Assembly: GCF_007954405.1 (NCBI RefSeq)
Contig: NZ_CP042344.1
Location: forward strand, 1,116,001-1,180,000
Length of the DNA: 64,000 bases
DNA from: Comamonas flocculans
GTDB lineage: Bacteria > Pseudomonadota > Gammaproteobacteria > Burkholderiales > Burkholderiaceae_C
Direction of reading: 5' to 3'
The notes below the pieces were generated by a model. The model was not told the origin of the DNA. It saw only the letters and a list, made by a program, of their open reading frames with translations, and ran no database searches. The translations under genes were made by a program, and so were the position numbers. Of the stretch, positions 1-9,101 are shown one piece after another; the first letter of the stretch is position 1; every line of letters starts with the position of its first letter.

Positions 1-147
1 TCACCTTTCGATTGCTTCAGCTGGCGCCTTGCGGGCGCCACGGAGGCCAAACCGGGACCTCCACTTACTCGACCCCGGCACGCGGGGCCATTACGCCACT
101 CCCTGCGCCACGCAGGGGGCAGCACCTTGCCGGCTTGCGCCGATGTA

Positions 148-525
148 TTACTTGGCCTTGGGGCGCTTGGCGCCGTACTTGGAGCGCGCCTGCTTGCGAT
201 CTTTCACGCCCTGCAGGTCCAGCGAACCGCGCACGATGTGGTAGCGCACGCCCGGCAGGTCCTTGACACGACCGCCGCGCAGCAGCACCACGCTGTGCTC
301 CTGCAGGTTGTGCCCTTCGCCGCCGATGTAGGAGATGACCTCGAAACCATTGGTCAGGCGCACCTTGGCCACCTTGCGCAGAGCCGAGTTCGGCTTCTTC
401 GGAGTGGTGGTGTACACACGCGTGCACACCCCCCGGCGCTGCGGGCAGTTCTCCATTGCAGGGCTTTTGGATTTGACAACTTCGACCGTGCGGCCCTGGC
501 GCACGAGTTGGTTAATGGTTGGCAT
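148..525 (-). CDS. rpsL: 30S ribosomal protein S12
   Basis: Protein S12 of the small ribosomal subunit, which sits at the decoding centre and affects translational accuracy. The 125-residue product begins [12 protein letters not shown] and contains the conserved stretches [27 protein letters not shown] and [13 protein letters not shown]. The length matches the family (about 124 residues). The frame stays open 22 codons upstream, but that stretch is not S12-like, so the ATG at 525 is the start. It is probably the first gene of a str-type operon (rpsL-rpsG-fusA) running off the left edge of the window; this cannot be seen here. Lys43 in PKKPNS is the wild-type, streptomycin-sensitive residue. 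Confidence 0.98.
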   Translation of the reverse strand: MPTINQLVRQGRTVEVVKSKSPAMENCPQRRGVCTRVYTTTPKKPNSALRKVAKVRLTNGFEVISYIGGEGHNLQEHSVVLLRGGRVKDLPGVRYHIVRGSLDLQGVKDRKQARSKYGAKRPKAK

Positions 526-612
526 GCAGTTACGTGTCCCTAAAGCGTGAATCCGCGGCACGACCCGCGCCGCGCGCAAGCCAACCGCCAAAGAAATCCG
601 GAAAAGCCCGAA

Positions 613-641
613 AGTGTACTATGCTCTGCGCGCCAATGCAA
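613..641 (-). promoter_or_regulatory. Candidate sigma-70 promoter of rpsL
   Basis: Read on the minus strand, TTGCAT (positions 641-636) and TACACT (618-613) are separated by exactly 17 bases, and transcription would start about 80 bases upstream of the rpsL ATG. Both boxes are good but imperfect matches to TTGACA and TATAAT. The 264-base gap between rpsL and ccmC must hold divergent promoters; I see no equally good candidate for the ccm side. Confidence 0.5.
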
Positions 642-789
642 TCTCTGCATGCGGCCTGTTCCACAGGGCCTGCGGGGACCCACGGCGCGCCGCGGGCATT
701 GGTGTAGCTGCACGAAGGGTCTTTGAGGGCTTTGCGGACAAACACAGACAATACGGGATTACCTCCAACGCGATACAAAAGCCAGTCAC

Positions 790-1605
790 ATGACGGCACC
801 GACGGCACCACGCAACTCCATCAACTGGTTCAAATATGCTGCTCCCGCGCGCTTTTACCCGCTCGCGGGCCGCGCGGTGGTGTGGTTTTCGGTGCTTGCG
901 GTGCTGCTGGGTGCGCTCGGGCTGTTCATCGGCTTCGCGGTGGCGCCGACCGATGCGCAGCAGGGAGACGCCTATCGCATCATCTTCCTGCACGTGCCTA
1001 CCGCCTGGCTGTCCATGGTCATCTATGTTGCCATGGCATTCTGGGCCGGTGTAGGCTTGGTGTTCAACACGCGCCTGGCTTCCATGATGGCAAGGGCGCT
1101 GGCACCCACAGGCGCCTTGATGACGTTTTTGGCGCTGTGGACCGGCGCGCTCTGGGGCAAACCGACCTGGGGCACCTGGTGGGTCTGGGACGCGAGGCTC
1201 ACCTCCGAGCTGATCCTGCTCTTCCTGTACCTGGGCTTTCTCGCGCTGCATGCCTCCATCGATGACGAGCGCCGCGCCGACCGCGCCACCGCCGTTCTGG
1301 CGCTGGTGGGAGTGGTCAACGTTCCGATCATCTATTTCTCGGTGCAGTGGTGGAATACGCTGCACCAGGGGGCCTCGGTGAGCCTGACCAGCGCCCCGAG
1401 CATTGCCACTCCGATGTTGGCTGGCATGTTGATCAGCTCGGCTGCCGTGTGGTGCTACTGCATTGCGGTGGTGTTGGCGCGGGTGCGGCTGATCATGCTT
1501 GAACGCGAGCGCCATGCAAGCTGGGTGCAACGGGAACTGCAAGGGCACGGAGCAAGTCCATTGGAATCCTCCCCTTCCTCGCCGCCCCCCGGAGCCCCCA
1601 CATGA
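790..1605 (+). CDS. ccmC: Heme exporter/transfer protein CcmC
   Basis: Inner-membrane protein of cytochrome c maturation System I that binds heme and loads it onto CcmE. The tryptophan-rich WWD heme-handling motif is visible as WGTWWVWD at residues 127-134, with about six hydrophobic segments and a conserved His in FLHVP (68). At 271 residues it is a little longer than E. coli CcmC; the extra length is a hydrophilic Ser/Pro-rich tail after about residue 250. It is the first gene of the ccm operon here, whereas ccmAB usually comes first. Its stop overlaps the ccmD start (ATGA). Confidence 0.96.
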   Translation: MTAPTAPRNSINWFKYAAPARFYPLAGRAVVWFSVLAVLLGALGLFIGFAVAPTDAQQGDAYRIIFLHVPTAWLSMVIYVAMAFWAGVGLVFNTRLASMMARALAPTGALMTFLALWTGALWGKPTWGTWWVWDARLTSELILLFLYLGFLALHASIDDERRADRATAVLALVGVVNVPIIYFSVQWWNTLHQGASVSLTSAPSIATPMLAGMLISSAAVWCYCIAVVLARVRLIMLERERHASWVQRELQGHGASPLESSPSSPPPGAPT

Positions 1606-1742
1606 TTTACTGGTCGAGCTGGTCCGAGTTCCTGCACATGGGCGGCTACGGCCGCTACGTCTGGGGCTCGCTAGCGGTGATGATGGTGGTCATTGCTGCC
1701 GAGATCTGGCAGCTTCGCAGCCGTCGCCGGCACATGGAGTAA
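1602..1742 (+). CDS. ccmD: Heme exporter protein CcmD
   Basis: Small membrane protein of System I that helps release holo-CcmE from CcmC-CcmAB. The product has 46 residues: a short N-terminus ([17 protein letters not shown]), one membrane segment around residues 20-37, and a basic tail (RSRRRH), the standard CcmD layout. The ATG overlaps the ccmC stop, which fixes the start and implies translational coupling. It lies exactly between ccmC and ccmE, as in other System I operons. Confidence 0.93.
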   Translation: MIYWSSWSEFLHMGGYGRYVWGSLAVMMVVIAAEIWQLRSRRRHME

Positions 1743-1746
1743 GAGC

Positions 1747-2199
1747 ATGAGAAGCAGAACCAAACGCGGGCTGATCATCGTTGGTGGCCTGGCGGCGCTG
1801 GGCGTTGCAAGCGCCTTGGTGCTCAACGCCTTCCAGGACAACCTGGTGTTCTTCTTCAGCCCCTCGCAGGTGGCCAGCAGCGAGGCTCCCGTCGATCGCA
1901 GCTTTCGCCTGGGCGGGCTGGTGCAGGAAGGCAGCGTGCAGCGCAGCAGCGACAGCCTGGCCGTGCACTTTGTCGTCACCGACGGCGCCCAGGCCATCCC
2001 CGTCACCTACGACGGGCTGCTGCCCGACATGTTTCGCGAGGGCAAAGGCGTAGTCACCCAAGGGCGGTTGCAGGCGGACGGCAGTTTTCGCGCGGAGCAA
2101 GTCCTGGCCAAGCACGACGAGAACTACACCCCGAAGGAAGTGGCGGACATGCTCAAGACCACCTCGCTGGAGACGGGCAGCGGCGGAGCGCGGCCATGA
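1747..2199 (+). CDS. ccmE: Cytochrome c-type biogenesis protein CcmE (heme chaperone)
   Basis: Periplasmic heme chaperone anchored by an N-terminal membrane segment (about residues 8-28). It binds heme covalently and passes it to CcmF/H. The HxxxY heme-binding motif is intact: His123 and Tyr127 in LAKHDENY. At 150 residues the length is normal. The frame is open 18 codons further upstream, but ATG 1747 follows the ccmD stop by four bases and gives the usual basic N-terminus (MRSRTKRG). The stop overlaps the ccmF start (ATGA). Confidence 0.96.
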   Translation: MRSRTKRGLIIVGGLAALGVASALVLNAFQDNLVFFFSPSQVASSEAPVDRSFRLGGLVQEGSVQRSSDSLAVHFVVTDGAQAIPVTYDGLLPDMFREGKGVVTQGRLQADGSFRAEQVLAKHDENYTPKEVADMLKTTSLETGSGGARP

Positions 2200-4232
2200 T
2201 CGCCGAAGTCGGTCAACTGGCCCTGGTGCTGGCACTGTGCCTTGCCCTCTTGCAAGGCACAGTGCCACTGATCGGGGCAGCACGCGGCAACGCCGACTGG
2301 ATGGCGCTTGCCCGTCCCACCGCCTGGGGTCAATTCCTCTTCGTGGCCGGCGCCTTTGCCTGCCTGAGCTACCTGTTCGTGGTCAACGACTTCTCCGTGC
2401 TCTACGTCGTGCAGCACTCCAACTCGCAGCTGCCGCTGATCTACCGCATCTGCGCGGTCTGGGGCGGGCACGAGGGCTCCATCTTGCTGTGGGTGCTGAT
2501 CCTGGCGTGCTGGACCCTGGCGGTGTCGCTGTTTTCGCGCAACCTCGACGACGAGACGCGCGCGCGCATCCTGGCCATCATGGGCCTGATCTCCGTGGGT
2601 CTGCTGCTGTTCATTCTGTTCACCTCCAACCCCTTCGAGCGCCTCTTGCCCGCCGCGGCCAATGGGCAGGACCTGAACCCGCAGCTGCAAGACCCGGGTT
2701 TGATCGCGCACCCGCCGCTGCTGTACATGGGCTACGTAGGCACCGTCGTGGCTTTCGCCTTTGCCATGGCCGCGCTGCTGGCGGGGCGGCTGGACGCGGC
2801 CTGGGCGCGCTGGTCGCGCCCCTGGGCCACCGTCTCCTGGGCCTTTCTCACGCTGGGCATTGCCGTGGGCAGCGCCTGGGCCTACTACGAGCTGGGCTGG
2901 GGTGGCTGGTGGTTCTGGGACCCGGTGGAAAACGCCTCGCTCATGCCCTGGCTGGTGAGCACCGCGCTGCTGCACTCGCTGGCCGTGACGGAAAAACGCA
3001 ACACCTTCAAGCTGTGGACCGCACTGCTGGCGATCATCGCCTTCTCCCTGTCGCTGCTGGGTACCTTCCTGGTGCGCTCGGGCGTGCTCACCTCGGTGCA
3101 TGCCTTTGCCACCGACCCCTCGCGCGGCATCTACATCCTGGCCTTTCTGAGCGTGGTGGTGGGCGGCTCGCTGCTGCTGTTTGCCTGGCGCGCACCGCGT
3201 GTGGGCCTGGGCGCGCGCTTCGCCATGGTCTCGCGCGAGGCCATGCTGCTGCTCAACAACGTCGTGCTGCTGGTCGCCTTTGCCGCGGTGCTGCTGGGCA
3301 CGCTGTACCCTCTCATCATCGATGCCCTGGGCCTGGGCAAGCTCTCGGTGGGCCCGCCCTACTTCGAAGCGGTATTCGTTCCGCTCATCGCCCCGGCGCT
3401 GTTTCTCATGGGCGTGGGTCCGCTCACGCGCTGGCGCGAAGACCGCGCCATGGCGCTGGTGCGCAAGCTGCGCTGGGCGCTCATCGTGAGCCTGCTGGCC
3501 GCGCTCATCTCCCCGTGGCTGCTGGGCAACTGGAAGCCGTTGGTGGGCTTTGGTCTGTTCCTGGCTTTCTGGATCGCGGCCACCACCTTCTACAACCTCT
3601 ACGAGCGCCTCAAGAACCACCCCTCGCCGAGCTGGGGCCGGCGTGTACGCACGCAGCCGGGCAGCTACTACGGCATGCTGCTGGCGCACCTGGGCGTGGC
3701 GGTGTTCATCGTCGGCGTAAGCATCGTCAACGGCTATGAGATCGAGAAAGATGTGACCATGGAGCCGGGCGAGAGCGTGACGCTGGCCGGCTACACCTTC
3801 TTGTTTGAAGGTACGCACGACAAGCGCGGCCCCAACTACAGCGCCGACGTGGGCGTGCTCAGCGTCACGCGCGACGGCCGGAGCGTGACCACGCTGCGCC
3901 CCGAGCGGCGTATCTACACCGCAGGGGCCAACCCTACGCCGATGACCGAGGCGTCGATCCACCCCGGGCTCACGCGCGACCTGTATGCGGCGCTGGGCGA
4001 CAGACTGACCAACACCCGCTGGATCGTGCGGGTGTACTTCAAGCCCTTCGTAGACTGGATCTGGTTTGGCTGCTTGATGATGGCCCTGGGTGGAGGCTTG
4101 GCGGTGATGGACCGGCGCTATCGGCTCAAGCGGCGCCAGAGCGCTCCGGCGCGCGCTGCCGCGGGCGGCACGCCGGGCATGCCCCCGGGCGCACTGCCCC
4201 TGCCGGGTGCGGCCAAGGTGGCTGCGCCATGA
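2196..4232 (+). CDS. ccmF: Cytochrome c heme lyase CcmF
   Basis: Large polytopic inner-membrane protein (678 residues, many hydrophobic segments) that ligates heme to apocytochrome c together with CcmH/CcmI. The WWD motif appears as [12 protein letters not shown] at about residues 235-246, with a second hallmark in [12 protein letters not shown] periplasmic domain lies between the last two membrane segments (about residues 515-625), followed by a Pro/Ala-rich tail. The start overlaps ccmE and the stop overlaps ccmG, so the operon is tightly coupled. Confidence 0.97.
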   Translation: MIAEVGQLALVLALCLALLQGTVPLIGAARGNADWMALARPTAWGQFLFVAGAFACLSYLFVVNDFSVLYVVQHSNSQLPLIYRICAVWGGHEGSILLWVLILACWTLAVSLFSRNLDDETRARILAIMGLISVGLLLFILFTSNPFERLLPAAANGQDLNPQLQDPGLIAHPPLLYMGYVGTVVAFAFAMAALLAGRLDAAWARWSRPWATVSWAFLTLGIAVGSAWAYYELGWGGWWFWDPVENASLMPWLVSTALLHSLAVTEKRNTFKLWTALLAIIAFSLSLLGTFLVRSGVLTSVHAFATDPSRGIYILAFLSVVVGGSLLLFAWRAPRVGLGARFAMVSREAMLLLNNVVLLVAFAAVLLGTLYPLIIDALGLGKLSVGPPYFEAVFVPLIAPALFLMGVGPLTRWREDRAMALVRKLRWALIVSLLAALISPWLLGNWKPLVGFGLFLAFWIAATTFYNLYERLKNHPSPSWGRRVRTQPGSYYGMLLAHLGVAVFIVGVSIVNGYEIEKDVTMEPGESVTLAGYTFLFEGTHDKRGPNYSADVGVLSVTRDGRSVTTLRPERRIYTAGANPTPMTEASIHPGLTRDLYAALGDRLTNTRWIVRVYFKPFVDWIWFGCLMMALGGGLAVMDRRYRLKRRQSAPARAAAGGTPGMPPGALPLPGAAKVAAP

Positions 4233-4756
4233 GAAAAGGCATCGTGCCTCTGGCGGTATTTGCCGTTCTGATGGTGTTTTTGGGTATAGGACTCACGCTC
4301 AAGCCGCGCGAGCTGCCCTCGCCGCTCATCGACAAGCCCCTGCCCGCCTTTGCCCTGCCCCAGTTGAGCGATCCGCAGCAGACGGTGGCCGCCAAGGATC
4401 TGGCCGGAAAGGTCTGGATGCTCAACGTCTGGGCCTCCTGGTGCGTAGCCTGCCGCGTGGAGCACCCGGTACTCGTGGATCTGGCTCGAAACGACAAGTC
4501 CATCCTGATCTACGGGCTCAACTACAAGGACCAGCGCGAGGACGCGCTGCGCTGGCTTGCGCGTCTGGGCAATCCCTATCTGGAATCCTTCTCGGACACG
4601 CAGGGGCTGGTGGGCATCGACCTCGGGGTCTATGGCGTGCCCGAGACCTTCATCATCGATCGCCAAGGGGTGATCCGCTACAAGCACATCGGCCCCGTCA
4701 CCCCCGAGGCGCTGCAAGAGACCATCCTGCCGCTGATGAGGAAGCTCGGTGCGTAG
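4229..4756 (+). CDS. ccmG: Thiol:disulfide interchange protein CcmG/DsbE
   Basis: Membrane-anchored thioredoxin-fold protein that keeps the apocytochrome CXXCH cysteines reduced in the periplasm. An N-terminal anchor (about residues 4-23) precedes the redox motif WCVAC (Cys72, Cys75), with the cis-proline loop in GVPETF. At 175 residues it matches DsbE. Reductant is expected from a DsbD-type protein; one is encoded at 55.2-57.4 kb. The gene overlaps ccmF by four bases and ccmH by eight. Confidence 0.96.
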   Translation: MRKGIVPLAVFAVLMVFLGIGLTLKPRELPSPLIDKPLPAFALPQLSDPQQTVAAKDLAGKVWMLNVWASWCVACRVEHPVLVDLARNDKSILIYGLNYKDQREDALRWLARLGNPYLESFSDTQGLVGIDLGVYGVPETFIIDRQGVIRYKHIGPVTPEALQETILPLMRKLGA

Positions 4757-5225
4757 CTACCTTGCCCGCCTGATGCTCGTCGTCCTGGCCTGGCTTGGCG
4801 CCAGCGGCTGGGCCAGCGAGGCGCCCACGCTGGCCGCCGACCCGGCCCTGGAGGCACAGATGATGGATATCGCGCAGGAGCTGCGCTGCCTGGTGTGCCA
4901 GAACGAAACCATTGCCGCCTCACATGCCGATCTGGCGGTCGATTTGCGCCAGCAGATACGCAGCCAGCTTGGGCAGGGGCGCACGCCCGCGCAGATTCGC
5001 GAATTCATGGTGCAGCGCTACGGCGAGTTCGTGCTCTATCGCCCGCGCCTGAGCGCCAAGACGCTGCTGCTCTGGGGTGGGCCCTTTGTCTTGCTGCTGC
5101 TTGGCCTGTTCGTGCTGTGGCGCGCACTCAGAAGCCGCCCGGGCGCACCTGAACCAGGTGCGCTCACACCCCAGGAACAGCAAAAGGCACAGCAACTGCT
5201 TGGCCTTGCCAAGGAGAAGGATTGA
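4749..5225 (+). CDS. ccmH: Cytochrome c-type biogenesis protein CcmH
   Basis: Thiol-active subunit of the heme lyase complex. It has a cleavable-looking N-terminal segment (residues 1-22), the family motif LRCLVCQNETI with Cys47 and Cys50, a second membrane helix at about residues 105-125, and a short cytoplasmic tail. Length is 158 residues. The start is a GTG inside the end of ccmG; no ATG precedes the conserved domain. It represents the short CcmH form, with the TPR part encoded separately as ccmI. Confidence 0.94.
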   Translation: MRSYLARLMLVVLAWLGASGWASEAPTLAADPALEAQMMDIAQELRCLVCQNETIAASHADLAVDLRQQIRSQLGQGRTPAQIREFMVQRYGEFVLYRPRLSAKTLLLWGGPFVLLLLGLFVLWRALRSRPGAPEPGALTPQEQQKAQQLLGLAKEKD

Positions 5226-6433
5226 TGTCCGGTTTTGTGGCCTTGGCCGCGGTCATGGTGCTCGCTGCGCTGGGTGCGGTACTGCTTCCCCTGCTGCGTC
5301 GCAGCCAGCGCCCGCTGCAGCGCGGCGAAGATCTGGCGGTGCTCGCCGACGGCCTGCGCGAGCTCGATGCGGCGCTGGCTGCGGGCGACGTGGGCGCGGC
5401 CGAACACGAGAGAGCGCGCCTGGAACTGCAGCGCCAGGCGCTGCAGGCCGATCAGGCGGCGCACGCGCGGGCCCAGTCAAGCCAGCAGGCCAATTGGGCC
5501 GTCGCCCTGGCCACGGCCGTGGCGCTGCCCCTGCTGGCGGTGAGCGTCTATCTGACGGTGGGGCAACCGGGAGCGATCAGCAGCAAACATGTCGCCGTCC
5601 AGGCCAGTGACGCAGCGCCCCAGGCGCCCGATGAAACCACGCTCGCGGCCTTGCGGGCGCGTGTGGCGGCCGATGCCCAGGATGCATCTTCCTGGGTCTT
5701 GCTGGCCCGCGCGAGCATGCAGCTTGGACACGCCGACGAGGCCTTGGCCGCTTACGCCAAGGCCACGGCACTCGTGGACGACAGTCCCGACCTGTGGGTC
5801 GAGTACGCCAATACCCTTGCGGTTGCGCACGGGCGCGACCTCTCGGGAGAGCCGACCGTCATGGTTCAGCGGGCCTTGAAGATCGACCCGAACAACCTCA
5901 ATGCGCTGGCGTTTGCCGGCCTGGCGGCATTGCAGCAGGGCGACGCGAAGACGGCGCTGCAGCACTGGGAGCACCTCAAGACCCTGTTGCCCGAAGGCGC
6001 AAAGGACGCCGAGACCATAGATCAGCTGATTGCGCGGGCGCGCGGCGAAGCGCCCACCGCGCAATCTTCGTCCGCCCCCGCCGGTGGGGCTGCCATCAGC
6101 GGCTCCGTCACGGTGGATCCGAGCATCGCCGACCGGATTGCCAGCACCGATACCTTGTTCGTCTTCGCGCGTGCCCCCAAGGGTCCGCCCATGCCCCTGG
6201 CCGCGCTGCGCGTATCCGCCACGGGTTGGCCCGTGGCCTTCACGCTCGACGACAGCAGCGCCATGGCCCAAGAGCTGCGGCTGTCACGCTTTACCCAGGT
6301 CAATCTGGTGGCGCGGGTTTCCAAGAGTGGCAGCGCCACGCCGCAGCCGGGAGATATCGAGGGGCATGTGGATGGGGTGGCCGCCGGCAGCAGCGGCGTG
6401 CATATCGTGCTCGATCGCGTCGTAGCGCACTGA
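5225..6433 (+). CDS. ccmI: Cytochrome c biogenesis protein CcmI (TPR)
   Basis: Apocytochrome c chaperone of the heme lyase. It has two N-terminal membrane helices (about residues 1-22 and 95-115), a cytoplasmic loop between them with a leucine-rich heptad pattern, then TPR repeats (for example ASSWVLLARASMQLGHADEA) and a C-terminal beta domain from about residue 285. Length is 402 residues. A TTG one codon upstream is possible, but the ATG at 5225 shares a base with the ccmH stop and is the likelier start. Confidence 0.9.
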   Translation: MSGFVALAAVMVLAALGAVLLPLLRRSQRPLQRGEDLAVLADGLRELDAALAAGDVGAAEHERARLELQRQALQADQAAHARAQSSQQANWAVALATAVALPLLAVSVYLTVGQPGAISSKHVAVQASDAAPQAPDETTLAALRARVAADAQDASSWVLLARASMQLGHADEALAAYAKATALVDDSPDLWVEYANTLAVAHGRDLSGEPTVMVQRALKIDPNNLNALAFAGLAALQQGDAKTALQHWEHLKTLLPEGAKDAETIDQLIARARGEAPTAQSSSAPAGGAAISGSVTVDPSIADRIASTDTLFVFARAPKGPPMPLAALRVSATGWPVAFTLDDSSAMAQELRLSRFTQVNLVARVSKSGSATPQPGDIEGHVDGVAAGSSGVHIVLDRVVAH

Positions 6434-6444
6434 GGGCGCCCAAA

Positions 6445-7113
6445 GTGGAGGCCGCTACAACCGCGCCGCCCGATCGCGCCGCCCGGGCTGGCACTGCGGC
6501 CCTGCAACTCGTGGGTCTGGGCTGCATACGGGCGCGTCGTGTTCTCTTTTCCGACCTTCACCTCGATCTGCCGGCCGGTCAGGTGTTGCGCGTGCAAGGC
6601 GCCAATGGTGCCGGCAAGACCAGCCTGCTGCGCATGGTCTGCGGTCTGCTGTCACCCAGCGCCGGGGAAGTGTTGTGGCAGGGCCAGCCCATTGCTCGTC
6701 TGCGTGAGGAATATGGGCGCCAACTGGTGTTTTTCGGGCATCTGCCGGGTGTCAAGCCCGAGCTTTCCGCGCTGGAGAACCTGCAGCTGCTGCTTGCGCT
6801 GAGCGGCATGCGGCCCAAGGCGTCCGCGGCTCTCGCCGCTCTGCAGGCGGCCGGCCTGGCAGGTCACGAACACGCGCCGGTACGCACGCTTTCGCAAGGC
6901 CAGCGCCGCCGCGCGGCCCTCGCACGACTGGTACTGAGCCACGCACCGCTGTGGGTGCTTGACGAACCCTTCAACGCGCTCGACCAGGTGGCGACACAGT
7001 GGCTGCTCGGGTTGATTGCGCGGCATGTCGCCGGCGGTGGCCTGGTGGTGCTTACGAGCCACCAGAGCGTGACTCTCGAACCCACGGTGCCGCAGCAGGT
7101 GCTGACGCTATGA
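6445..7113 (+). CDS. ccmA: Heme exporter ATP-binding protein CcmA
   Basis: ATPase of the CcmAB transporter, which powers release of holo-CcmE from CcmC. Walker A is GANGAGKTS (residues 52-60), the ABC signature is LSQGQRRR and Walker B is LWVLDEP. The frame is open far upstream in ccmI, so I place the start at GTG 6445, twelve bases after the ccmI stop and preceded by a GAGGG-type ribosome site. That gives 222 residues, slightly longer than usual at the N-terminus. Placement after ccmI rather than at the head of the operon is unusual. Confidence 0.93.
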   Translation: MEAATTAPPDRAARAGTAALQLVGLGCIRARRVLFSDLHLDLPAGQVLRVQGANGAGKTSLLRMVCGLLSPSAGEVLWQGQPIARLREEYGRQLVFFGHLPGVKPELSALENLQLLLALSGMRPKASAALAALQAAGLAGHEHAPVRTLSQGQRRRAALARLVLSHAPLWVLDEPFNALDQVATQWLLGLIARHVAGGGLVVLTSHQSVTLEPTVPQQVLTL

Positions 7114-7826
7114 CGGACGCCCCGCTGCCCGCGCAGCAAGCCGGCGCGCCTGCCGGGCCTCTGACCGGCATCTGGCAATTGTTCATGCGCGATTTGCGCA
7201 TTGCCCTGCGTCGCCAGACGGACTCTGCGGCCGCCATCGTCTTCTTCTTTCTCGTGGTCAGCCTGTTCCCGCTGGGCATCGGTGCCGAGGCGCAGCTGCT
7301 GCGTGCCATCGCGCCCGGCGTGATCTGGGTCGCGGCCCTGCTGGCAGCCATGCTGTCGCTGTCCCGCCTGTTTGCCGATGACCACCAGGACGGCAGCCTG
7401 GAGCAGATGCTGCTGGCCGCCACGCCCTTGCCCATGCTGGTGACCGCCAAGATATTGGCCCATTGGCTGAGCTCGGGCTTGTTGCTCACCCTGCTCTCCC
7501 CCGTCCTGGCGCTGCAGTTCGACCTGCCCGCAGAGGCCGTGGCGGTGCTCACACTGTCGCTGTTGCTCGGAACCCCGGCCCTGAGCCTGATCGGCGCCAT
7601 CATGTCTGCGCTCACCCTCGGGGCGCGCGGCGGGGGTGTTCTGCTCGCGCTGCTGGTGCTGCCGCTGTACATCCCCGTGCTCGTCTTCGGCGCCGCCGCC
7701 GTGCAGTCGAGCGCGGCCGGCATGGGGGTTTCAGCGCACCTCTCGTTGATGGGAGCGATTCTGGCGCTGGCGGCCTTCCTCGGCCCCTGGGCTGCGGGAT
7801 GGGCGCTGCGGATATCGGCAGAATAA
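7110..7826 (+). CDS. ccmB: Heme exporter membrane protein CcmB
   Basis: Membrane subunit of the CcmAB transporter: 238 residues with six hydrophobic segments and the family signature near the N-terminus (FMRDLRIALRRQTDSA) followed by FFFLVVSLFPLGIG. The ATG overlaps the ccmA stop (ATGA), which fixes the start; the same frame is open further upstream inside ccmA. It is the last gene of the ccm operon and converges with dacC across a 35-base gap. Confidence 0.95.
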   Translation: MTDAPLPAQQAGAPAGPLTGIWQLFMRDLRIALRRQTDSAAAIVFFFLVVSLFPLGIGAEAQLLRAIAPGVIWVAALLAAMLSLSRLFADDHQDGSLEQMLLAATPLPMLVTAKILAHWLSSGLLLTLLSPVLALQFDLPAEAVAVLTLSLLLGTPALSLIGAIMSALTLGARGGGVLLALLVLPLYIPVLVFGAAAVQSSAAGMGVSAHLSLMGAILALAAFLGPWAAGWALRISAE

Positions 7827-7861
7827 TAGCAGCCGCGCGGCGCCGCAGCTGCGCTACGCGC

Positions 7862-9025
7862 CTATTTGATCCACAAGCGCAGCGCGTCCCAGGCGCGGCC
7901 AAGCAGGCCGGCCTGCTCCACCGCTTCGAGCGCAACCAAGGGGAGCTCGGCGAGTTTTTGCTCACCCAGCATCACCTGCAGCACGCCCACCTCCTGCCCC
8001 TTGGCGTAGGGCGCGACCAAGGGGTCGGGGCGCACGATCTGCGTCGTGATCTTTCCGGCGCTGCCGGCTGGCACCGTCACCACGGTAGCTTGCGAGCGGC
8101 CGATCTTGAGCGTGTTCTGCGCCCCTTTCCAGAGCTGGGGCGTCGCGACGGCCTGTCCCGCGTCGAAGAGCTTGACGTCGTCGAAAGCGCTGTAGCCCCA
8201 GTTCAGGAGCTTTTGCGTTTCGTTGGCGCGGATGTTGTCGCTGTCGGCGCCGAGGACGACCGCCACGACCCGTCGCTCGCCGAGCTGGGGGAATTCCCGC
8301 TTGGCCGTCGCCACCAGGCAGTAACCTGCCGCCGCGGTATGACCGGTCTTGAGTCCGTCCACCGTGGGGTCACGAAACAATAGCACGTTGCGGTTGTTGG
8401 CGTTGGCCTTGGGCGTGCCTTCATAGCGGTATTGCTTGATCCCGAAGTAATGCATGTACTCGGGGAAATCCTGCACCAGATGCTTGGACAACACCGCCAG
8501 GTCGCGCGCGGTCGTATGGTGGCCCGCCTCGGTCAGGCCCTCCGGGTTCTTGTACGAGGTGCCGGCGAGCCCGAGCGCCTTGGCCTGATCGTTCATCATG
8601 CGCACGAAGTTTTCTGCGCTGCCGCCCACGCCTTCGGCCAAGGCCATGGACGCGTCGTTGCCCGACTGCACGATCATGCCCTTGAGCAGGTCGTCCACCG
8701 GCACCTGCATCTTGGGATCGATGAACATGCGCGAGCCGGGCATCTTCCAGGCGAGCTCGCTGACCGAAAATCGCTGGTCGAGCGTGATCTTCTTGGCGCG
8801 CAAGGCGTCAAACACCACATAGCTCGTCATCAGCTTGGTCAGGGAAGCGGGCTCGATGGGCGCGTCGATGTCCTTGGCGGCAAGAATCTGGCCCGAGGTC
8901 AGGTCCATCACCAGGTAGTTGCGCGCCGCAATCTCGGGGGCCGGCGGCAGTTGCGCAAAGCTCAGCAGCGGCGCGAGCGCAAGCAGAGCCACCCACCGTG
9001 TAAGAAAAGCAAAAGGAAATTTCAT
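7862..9025 (-). CDS. dacC: D-alanyl-D-alanine carboxypeptidase (PBP5/6 type)
   Basis: Periplasmic DD-carboxypeptidase that trims the terminal D-Ala of peptidoglycan pentapeptides. The product has 387 residues: a signal peptide (about residues 1-24, cleavage after SFA), active-site SLTK (Ser61-Lys64), SGN (121-123) and KTG (226-228), a C-terminal beta domain, and a C-terminal amphipathic helix (VEQAGLLGRAWDALRLWIK) for membrane association. The frame stays open well upstream; the start at 9025 is chosen because it begins the signal peptide. The symbol follows common usage for this family; dacA would fit as well. Confidence 0.95.
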   Translation of the reverse strand: MKFPFAFLTRWVALLALAPLLSFAQLPPAPEIAARNYLVMDLTSGQILAAKDIDAPIEPASLTKLMTSYVVFDALRAKKITLDQRFSVSELAWKMPGSRMFIDPKMQVPVDDLLKGMIVQSGNDASMALAEGVGGSAENFVRMMNDQAKALGLAGTSYKNPEGLTEAGHHTTARDLAVLSKHLVQDFPEYMHYFGIKQYRYEGTPKANANNRNVLLFRDPTVDGLKTGHTAAAGYCLVATAKREFPQLGERRVVAVVLGADSDNIRANETQKLLNWGYSAFDDVKLFDAGQAVATPQLWKGAQNTLKIGRSQATVVTVPAGSAGKITTQIVRPDPLVAPYAKGQEVGVLQVMLGEQKLAELPLVALEAVEQAGLLGRAWDALRLWIK

Positions 9026-9101
9026 GTTGCGTGGCGTTCGCGCAGCGGGCGAGCGCCTGGGTCTGTGAAAGAAAAAACGGGCCGCACCCGCGATGCGAGC
9101 G

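Noticed and set aside
2124-3962. A 612-codon minus-strand frame opposite ccmF
   Set aside because: Shadow of ccmF: rich in His, Gln, Arg and Gly with no recognisable domain, while ccmF on the other strand is unmistakable.
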